Shown here piece after piece: positions 58,859 to 64,000 of a stretch of DNA of 64,000 bases (positions are counted from its first letter, which is position 1; every line of letters starts with the position of its first letter). A model generated the notes under the pieces. That model saw only the letters and a list, made by a program, of their open reading frames with translations. It was not told the origin of the DNA and ran no database searches. The position numbers were made by a program, and so were the translations under genes. The stretch lies in assembly GCA_019247845.1 (NCBI GenBank), contig JAFBAL010000049.1, positions 1 through 64,000 of the forward strand, read 5' to 3'. The stretch is from Alphaproteobacteria bacterium. GTDB lineage: Bacteria; Pseudomonadota; Alphaproteobacteria; Micropepsales; Micropepsaceae.

Positions 58859-59350
58859 ATGTCGCGTTCGTTCCTGCGCCACGACGACCTGCCGTATCGG
58901 CCCTGCGTCGGGGTGATGCTCATCAATGCCGAAGGCCTGGTCTTCGTCGGCCGCCGCATCGACCAGACGGTCGAGGGCTGGCAGATGCCGCAAGGCGGCA
59001 TCGACCACGGCGAAAGCCCGCAAGAGGCGGCGCTGCGCGAGCTCAAGGAAGAGATCGGCACCGACAAGGCCGAGCCCTTGCGCGAGATGGAGGGCTGGCT
59101 CGACTACGACCTGCCGCAGCATCTGCTCGGCGTCGCGCTCAAGGGGCGCTATCGCGGCCAGCGCCAGAAATGGCTCGCCATGCGGTTCGCGGGCGAGGAC
59201 AAGGACATCGACATCAACACGCATGAGCCCGAATTCGCCGAGTGGCGGTGGCTGGCGATGGAAGCGTTGCCGCGCCTCATCGTGCCGTTCAAGCGCGACA
59301 CCTATACCAAGGTGATCGAGGCCTTCCGCGACCTGGCCTTCGCACCCTGA
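58859..59350 (+). CDS. rppH: RNA pyrophosphohydrolase
   Basis: A 163-residue Nudix enzyme that removes pyrophosphate from the 5' end of mRNA and triggers RNase E decay. The Nudix box is GGIDHGESPQEAALRELKEE (G-x5-E-x7-REUxEE pattern), preceded by EGWQMPQG. The N-terminal RPCVGVMLINAEGLVFVGRR and the C-terminal FKRDTYTKVIEAF are typical of RppH. Its TGA overlaps the next gene's ATG (tgatg), so the alpha/beta hydrolase is translationally coupled. Confidence 0.94.
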   Translation: MSRSFLRHDDLPYRPCVGVMLINAEGLVFVGRRIDQTVEGWQMPQGGIDHGESPQEAALRELKEEIGTDKAEPLREMEGWLDYDLPQHLLGVALKGRYRGQRQKWLAMRFAGEDKDIDINTHEPEFAEWRWLAMEALPRLIVPFKRDTYTKVIEAFRDLAFAP

Positions 59351-60165
59351 TGCCCAGGCAGAAACGTCCTCCCGTCGTGATGATCCATGGCGCCTTCTGC
59401 GGGCCGTGGTCGTTCGAGCGCTTCGCGGAAAGCTTCGCGGCGGCGGGATACAAGGTGCACGCGCCGGTGCTGCGCCATCACGATTGCGGACGCGAGCCGC
59501 CGGCCAGGCTCGGCCGCGTCAGCCTCACCGACTACGCCGACGATCTGGTCGAGCTGATCGATCGGCTGGGCGAGACGCCTGTCCTCGTGGGCCATTCGAT
59601 GGGCGGGCTTTTGGCGCAGATGCTGGCGGCGAAGGGCAAGGCGCGCGCCATCGTGCTCCTGGCGCCGTCGGCGCCCTGGGGCGTGTGGCCCTCGACCCTG
59701 TTCGAGGTCGCCTCGGCGCAGACCCTGTTGTTCGCGAGCGGCGACTATCGCGGCACCTTGATCCAGCCCAGCTTCCAGATCGCCGCCGCCCATTCGCTCG
59801 ACAAGCTCGGCGCGGCCGAGCGCTCGCGCGTCTATGCGCGTTTCGTGCCGGAGTCGGGCCAGGCGACCTTCGAGATCATGAGCTGGAGCTTCGACATGCG
59901 CCGCGCCTCTTACGTGCGCGCGCGCGACGTGACCTGTCCGGTGCTGTGCATGGTCGGCTCCGACGACAAGATCAACCCGCCGGCAACCGTGTCGCGGATC
60001 GCGCAGCGCTATCGCGGACGGGCGGTCTTCGAGGAGTTCGACGGCCACAGCCACTGGCTGCTCGGCGAGACGGGCTGCGAGAGGATCGCCGCGCGCGCGC
60101 TCGGCTGGCTCGACGCGGCGCTCAGTTCGTCCGCAGCAAAGCCTGCGAGCGCAGGTCTTTCATAA
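59350..60165 (+). CDS. Alpha/beta hydrolase
   Basis: A 271-residue cytoplasmic alpha/beta hydrolase: oxyanion-hole VVMIHGAFCGPWSFERF, nucleophile Ser in VLVGHSMGGLLAQMLAAKG, acid in CMVGSDDKINPPATV and His in EFDGHSHWLLGE. Resembles lysophospholipase- or esterase-like members; substrate unknown. It begins at the last base of the rppH stop codon, so expression follows rppH. It converges with the large TPR gene (44-bp overlap). Confidence 0.88.
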   Translation: MPRQKRPPVVMIHGAFCGPWSFERFAESFAAAGYKVHAPVLRHHDCGREPPARLGRVSLTDYADDLVELIDRLGETPVLVGHSMGGLLAQMLAAKGKARAIVLLAPSAPWGVWPSTLFEVASAQTLLFASGDYRGTLIQPSFQIAAAHSLDKLGAAERSRVYARFVPESGQATFEIMSWSFDMRRASYVRARDVTCPVLCMVGSDDKINPPATVSRIAQRYRGRAVFEEFDGHSHWLLGETGCERIAARALGWLDAALSSSAAKPASAGLS

Positions 60166-63100
60166 AGCCCTTGAGCGTGTCGACCGAGGCGACCTGCGCG
60201 GCCGCGTCGCGGAACGCCACGCCATGCGCGTCGATCCGGTCGCTCACCACCGCGAAGGCATTGGCGTCGGCGGTCGTTTTCATCTTGGGCCCGAAATGCT
60301 CGCGCAGCCTTTCGAGGCTGGTCTCGTCGTTGGCCAGCGAATAGGCGACTGCGGCGCGCATCGCCTGCTGGCGCGCGGCATCGTCGAGCGGTGCGGTGTC
60401 GCTGAAGCTCGTGCCCAGCGCGTCCTCGGCCGCGCGTCCGGCATCGGCCCAGCGGCCCGCCTGCCAATAGACGTCGGCCCGCAGGCGCTGGGTATCGAGG
60501 GATTTGTCGACGCTCAGCATGTCGAGCGCGTCGTCGTAGCGTTTCAGCCCCGCCAGGGCCTGCGCCTCGATCAGCAGGCGCTGATGACCGACGTCCTCGG
60601 GCAGGCCTGAGATCTCGGTGGCACGGATGGCGTCGAGCGCCGCTTCCGGCTTCTTGTCCATCAGATAGATGCCGGCCAGCGTGCTCGCGACCTGCGCGCG
60701 CGCCACGCCGTCCAGGCGCTTGTTGACTTGGTATTTCAGGAGATCGGCGGCGGGCCCCAGCAGATCGACCGCGACCAGGCGGTCGGTCATGCGCCGGATC
60801 ATCTCGTCGCCCTCGGGCCCGATCGGCGTCTGGTCGATGTTGTCGTAGAACAGCGACAGCGCTTCGACGGGAGTGATCCTGTCGGCACCGCCTTTCAGGA
60901 ACAGCCGGACGAACGCGGCGCGCATGTCGTCCTGCGCCTGGCGCGCCATGTCGTCGCCCGGCGAAATCTGTGCCGCCAGGCGCAGCGCATGCAGCCCGTC
61001 GCGCCATTTGCCCGCGCCGAAATAGAGCGCGCTCAGCTTGCGCAAGGTCTTCGTCTCCAGCGCGTCGCCGCGCCAGCGGTAGCGCAGCTGTTCGAGCGCG
61101 GTGATCGCCTGCGGCGCCGAGACGGTACCGGCAGTGAGCTCGGCCGTGACGCGGTAATAGACCGATCGCGCCGCCTCGCGCTCGTTGCCGCTCTTCTCGA
61201 CGGCGGCGAAGAGCTTCGATGCGTCCTTCTGCCGGCCCTCGGCGGCATAAAGACGCGCGCGTTCCAGCTCGGCCGCGACGGTCAGCTCAGGGGTGAGTTC
61301 TCCGGACAGCCTTGCCAGCGCCGCGTCGGCGATCTCCAGGTGGTTGCGGCCCAGCGCGGTCTCGGCCATCGCCAGCCGCACGCGCGCCTGCCATTCGCTG
61401 GGATAGAGATGCAGCACCGGACCGGCGCGGTCGAGATCGGCCTGCGCCTCGTTCCATTGCTCCAGCCTGGTCTCGATCAGCCCGCGCCACAGCGCGGCGT
61501 GGCGGTCGGCGTCGAAGGCGGTGCCGGCGATGTCGTTATGCGCGTCGCGCCAGCGTCCCATCGCATAGTCGGCCGCGGCGCGCATGGTCAGAAGCTGGCG
61601 GTCGCTCTCCAGGGCAGGATCGGCGGCGCGCATCAGGTTGATGAGGCCGAGCGCCTCCGCCGCGAAGCCGTTGGCCAGATAGAACTGCGCGAGCTTCAGC
61701 CGCGCGCGGTTGGCGCCTTCGGGCTTCAGCCGCGCGATGTCGGAGGTGAGCCGCCGCTCGGTCGAAAGGAAGCTGCCGCCCGCGATGCGGCTCCAGCCCG
61801 CGAGATCGAGATACGAGGGACCAAGCGCGTTGCGCGCCAGCGCCGCGGGCGAATCCGCCACCGGCATGGTCGGCGGGGTCAGCGACAGACCGCCTTTGTG
61901 GGTGATCGTCACGCGCGTCGTGTCGATGGCGACCGACAGGTCGTCGACAAAGGGAAGCAGCACCAGGCCCGACGCGGTCTGAAGCACCTGGAACTCGACG
62001 TAGGAACACTCGTCCAGCGCGGCGCGTCCGGCGGCCGCGGGGATCAGGATCAGCGCGTCGCCCGCGACCGGGTCGGTCACGCTCACCGTGCGCGTGGCGC
62101 CGGGCAGAAGCGTCGTCATCGAGGAATGGGTTGCGTCGTCCTGGTTGCGCGAGAAGCCGATGGCGGTCGCGTTCGGATCGAGGTTGCGCGCGATGACGAC
62201 CTTCAGGTTCGAGCCGTCGGCGAAGGCGGCGATCTTCTCCTGCTCCTTCAGCGTGATGCGAAGGATGGAGACGCCGCTGCCCGTCTGTGCCTCGACGGCG
62301 TCCGGGAAGGTGCCCAGCTGGGCTTTCAGCTTCACCGCGTCGAGCGGGGCCGCGTCCTGCAGCACGATCCACGCGGTCAGCCCGCGCATGAACACGGCAG
62401 AGCCCTTGCGGCTCGCGCCCGCGAAGGTCATGACCGCGCCGTCGCGGGTGAGCTTGCCTTGCGCCATCGAGCTGGGCTCGTTCGGCGCGGGCGGCGCAGG
62501 AGGTGGTGCGGCTTGTGCCGTTTGCGCAGGAGGCTGTGGAGTTGGCGCCGGTGTCGCTGTTGCCGGTTGCGCGGTTTGCGCGGAAGCCGGCGCCTGTTGC
62601 GGCGCGGACTTCTGTTGCGGCGGCGACGTGACGACGGCGGGGGCGCTCATCTTCGCCGCGGCGGCCGCGATCTCCTTGGCCTGGGCTGCGGTGATCATGG
62701 TCGGCTTGGCCTTGCCCGTGCCCGGCGGCGCATAGGCATCCGCATCGGTCTTGGGGGCGAGCACGTCGAGCACGACGCGCGGTCCGTCGCGGAAATCGTG
62801 ATAGCCGGATTCCTGGTCGGTCTCGAGCTCGACGACGATGTTCCTGCCGTCGATGTGCCAGGCGGCATTCTTCACCCAGGGCGGCGCCTGGCGAACCAGC
62901 GCGCTGAAATCGGGCTTGGCGAGGCCGGCGAATTTCAAGGTCAGCTTGCCCGCGCCGGGGAACACCGAATAGGACACCTCTTTCGGCCAATCGAAGACCA
63001 GACGCGTGAAGTTCTTGTAGGCGCCGGCACGGACCTTGAGCGCGGCAAGCGCGTTCGGATCGATGGGCTTTGCGACCTTCGACGGCGGCGGCGGAAGATC

Positions 63101-63457
63101 GGGCGGCGTGCCGGCGAAGCTCGCGGGCGCAAGGTCGATGGCGATCCTGTCGCCCGAGGCGCTGGTATGCACGCGCAGGCGCTGGGCCAGCGCGAAGTGC
63201 AAGGCGGTGCCGCTCGCATCGGCACGCGCGCTGCCGATATAGGCGGGAAGCGATTGCGCCAACGGTGCCGGATCGATCGCGATCTTGCGGTCGAAGCTGA
63301 CCGTCAGCGCGCCGCCGGAGACTGCCGCCGTCGCGTGGCCCGCGGGCGCGAGCGTGAAGGTGAGCCGCGCATAGCCGCCCTCGGCCGAGGCCGTCACGCC
63401 GTCGGCGTGCGCGGCCTCAGTGCCGAGAAGCAGCAGAGCGAGGGCGAGCTTACGCAT
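60122..63457 (-). CDS. Very large TPR/AMIN-like secreted protein downstream of motE
   Basis: A 1111-residue protein with a signal peptide (KLALALLLLGTEAAHA). The first part (about residues 20-250) has AMIN-like beta repeats (ARLTFTLAPAGHATAAVSGG; NFTRLVFDWPKEVSYSVFPG), and residues about 265-345 are a Pro/Ala/Gln-rich linker. A second beta region follows (VRGLTAWIVLQDAAPL-like segment to FVDDLSVAIDTTRVTI), then a long helical-repeat C-terminal half of TPR/SEL1 character (from about 560; RARLKLAQFYLANGFAAEAL). Its start overlaps the motE-like stop by 8 bp. It probably acts in the periplasm with the motility machinery; that role is inferred from position. Confidence 0.8.
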   Translation of the reverse strand: MRKLALALLLLGTEAAHADGVTASAEGGYARLTFTLAPAGHATAAVSGGALTVSFDRKIAIDPAPLAQSLPAYIGSARADASGTALHFALAQRLRVHTSASGDRIAIDLAPASFAGTPPDLPPPPSKVAKPIDPNALAALKVRAGAYKNFTRLVFDWPKEVSYSVFPGAGKLTLKFAGLAKPDFSALVRQAPPWVKNAAWHIDGRNIVVELETDQESGYHDFRDGPRVVLDVLAPKTDADAYAPPGTGKAKPTMITAAQAKEIAAAAAKMSAPAVVTSPPQQKSAPQQAPASAQTAQPATATPAPTPQPPAQTAQAAPPPAPPAPNEPSSMAQGKLTRDGAVMTFAGASRKGSAVFMRGLTAWIVLQDAAPLDAVKLKAQLGTFPDAVEAQTGSGVSILRITLKEQEKIAAFADGSNLKVVIARNLDPNATAIGFSRNQDDATHSSMTTLLPGATRTVSVTDPVAGDALILIPAAAGRAALDECSYVEFQVLQTASGLVLLPFVDDLSVAIDTTRVTITHKGGLSLTPPTMPVADSPAALARNALGPSYLDLAGWSRIAGGSFLSTERRLTSDIARLKPEGANRARLKLAQFYLANGFAAEALGLINLMRAADPALESDRQLLTMRAAADYAMGRWRDAHNDIAGTAFDADRHAALWRGLIETRLEQWNEAQADLDRAGPVLHLYPSEWQARVRLAMAETALGRNHLEIADAALARLSGELTPELTVAAELERARLYAAEGRQKDASKLFAAVEKSGNEREAARSVYYRVTAELTAGTVSAPQAITALEQLRYRWRGDALETKTLRKLSALYFGAGKWRDGLHALRLAAQISPGDDMARQAQDDMRAAFVRLFLKGGADRITPVEALSLFYDNIDQTPIGPEGDEMIRRMTDRLVAVDLLGPAADLLKYQVNKRLDGVARAQVASTLAGIYLMDKKPEAALDAIRATEISGLPEDVGHQRLLIEAQALAGLKRYDDALDMLSVDKSLDTQRLRADVYWQAGRWADAGRAAEDALGTSFSDTAPLDDAARQQAMRAAVAYSLANDETSLERLREHFGPKMKTTADANAFAVVSDRIDAHGVAFRDAAAQVASVDTLKGFMKDLRSQALLRTN

Positions 63458-64000
63458 GCGGCGCTTGCGCAGATGCCGTCTGCGGCGCGGTGGTTTGCGG
63501 CGCAGGTGTTGCGGCTTGCGAGGCTGCGGCTTGCGGCGCAGGTGGCGGCGTTGAAGCAGCGGCCTGTTGCACAGGCGGCGCGGCTTGCGGCGCAACAGAC
63601 TTTGGCGGCGCGGAAGCAGCGGCTTGCTGCTTATGCGCGCGCTTCCGTGCAGCGGGCTTCGGCGGTTGCGGTGCCGGCGGCGTCGCGGCTGCGGTCTGCT
63701 CGGCGGGCGGCGCGGCCGCCGCGGCTTGATCGGCAGGCGGCGGCGTGACGGTTGCGGGCGGCGGAGCGGCAGGCGTCGTCGTCGTCGTCGCCGTGTCGGG
63801 TCCCGCCTTCTCCGGCAGCGCCAGCCTCGAGGCCAGCTTGACGGTCAGCTTCTGCGCCGCGGTGGGATTCATCGCGGCCAATACGGGCGCCAGCGCGTCC
63901 GACTTCATCTCTTGCGCCACGGGGATCAGCACATCTTCGCTCAAGCCGTCGAAGATGCGCGCGGCGTCCTTGGGCTTCATCGCGGAATAGGTCTTGACCA
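63450..64000 (-). CDS. MotE-like motility chaperone (5' end beyond window)
   Basis: Only the C-terminal part is visible; the frame is open to the last base (VKTYSAMKPKDAARIFDGLS at the visible N-terminal edge). The MgtE-N-like helical domain of MotE (PKDAARIFDGLSEDVLIPVA; MKSDALAPVLAAMNPTAAQK; LTVKLASRLALPEKAG) is followed by a long Pro/Ala/Gln/Thr low-complexity tail. In Rhizobiales MotE is a periplasmic chaperone for MotC in flagellar rotation. The stop overlaps the large TPR gene. Assignment rests on the visible domain. Confidence 0.8.
   Translation of the reverse strand, partial: VKTYSAMKPKDAARIFDGLSEDVLIPVAQEMKSDALAPVLAAMNPTAAQKLTVKLASRLALPEKAGPDTATTTTTPAAPPPATVTPPPADQAAAAAPPAEQTAAATPPAPQPPKPAARKRAHKQQAAASAPPKSVAPQAAPPVQQAAASTPPPAPQAAASQAATPAPQTTAPQTASAQAPHA

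Noticed and set aside
60728..63748. A 1006-codon plus-strand open frame antisense to the large TPR gene
   Set aside because: High-GC shadow frame: Arg/Ala/Gly-rich composition, no ribosome-binding site, no family motifs, entirely antisense to a well-supported gene with signal peptide.

Overview
The window is high-GC, gene-dense bacterial chromosome from an alphaproteobacterium. The evidence is hrcA-grpE, secB beside a Tim44-domain/mltA/smr run, tsaD-hemC-hemD, ctpA-DUF610-rppH, a MotE-type motility protein, FlbT/FlaF flagellin regulators and short Caulobacter-type flagellins. TTAA-N7-TTAA sites like those bound by CtrA lie in front of flagellin-modification genes. I infer a motile, Caulobacter-like lineage (Caulobacterales, Micropepsales/Rhizomicrobium or a relative); the species cannot be fixed from the sequence alone.

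0-12.8 kb is mostly housekeeping: heat shock (hrcA, grpE), lysine/peptidoglycan precursor (a compact dapB), DNA repair (an Ada-like methyltransferase, nth), lipoproteins, an EI24 membrane protein, adenosine kinase, then smr-mltA-tim44 facing secB. Two AT-richer patches with unrecognised small genes (about 4.1-5.2 and 9.1-9.65 kb) look like acquired insertions. 12.8-22.1 kb holds a secreted subtilisin-like protease with an aromatic heptad repeat, a TPR-sensor histidine kinase, a large RTX-like repeat protein, a divergent pair of HTH regulators, exonuclease III and tiny membrane proteins. 22.2-25.9 kb carries tsaD, hemC, hemD and an alpha/beta hydrolase.

26.8-52.2 kb is a motility island. It contains flbT-flaF, two flagellin genes with sigma-54 promoters and upstream palindromes, and a large set of sugar genes for decorating flagellin. 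These are pseB and pseC, a cytidylyltransferase-PseG fusion and a NeuB-type synthase without its SAF domain. With them are a split transketolase, an SDR, an ATP-grasp ligase, a GH57-like enzyme, two methyltransferases, a sulfotransferase, two TPR-glycosyltransferases (FlbA/FlmG type) and a FlaEY-like beta-propeller protein. A flgI operon (flgI, rod-binding protein, FlgN-like protein) closes the island. The set suggests a nonulosonic acid made by a Pse-like route and then modified by a poorly understood side pathway (two-carbon transfer, ligation, methylation, sulfation). This is the most likely place for undescribed chemistry.

52.2-64 kb holds two small unknown proteins, a secreted protein, gpmA, a degenerate LytM/EnvC factor with ctpA, DUF610 and rppH, another hydrolase, and at the right edge a very large TPR protein downstream of a truncated motE-like gene.

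A recurring oddity is short tandem duplication at or near the 5' ends of genes (nth, the GH57-like gene, flgI, the signal peptide of the 53.2 kb secreted protein, the protease N-terminus) and inside tsaD. Several of these duplicate the start codon itself.
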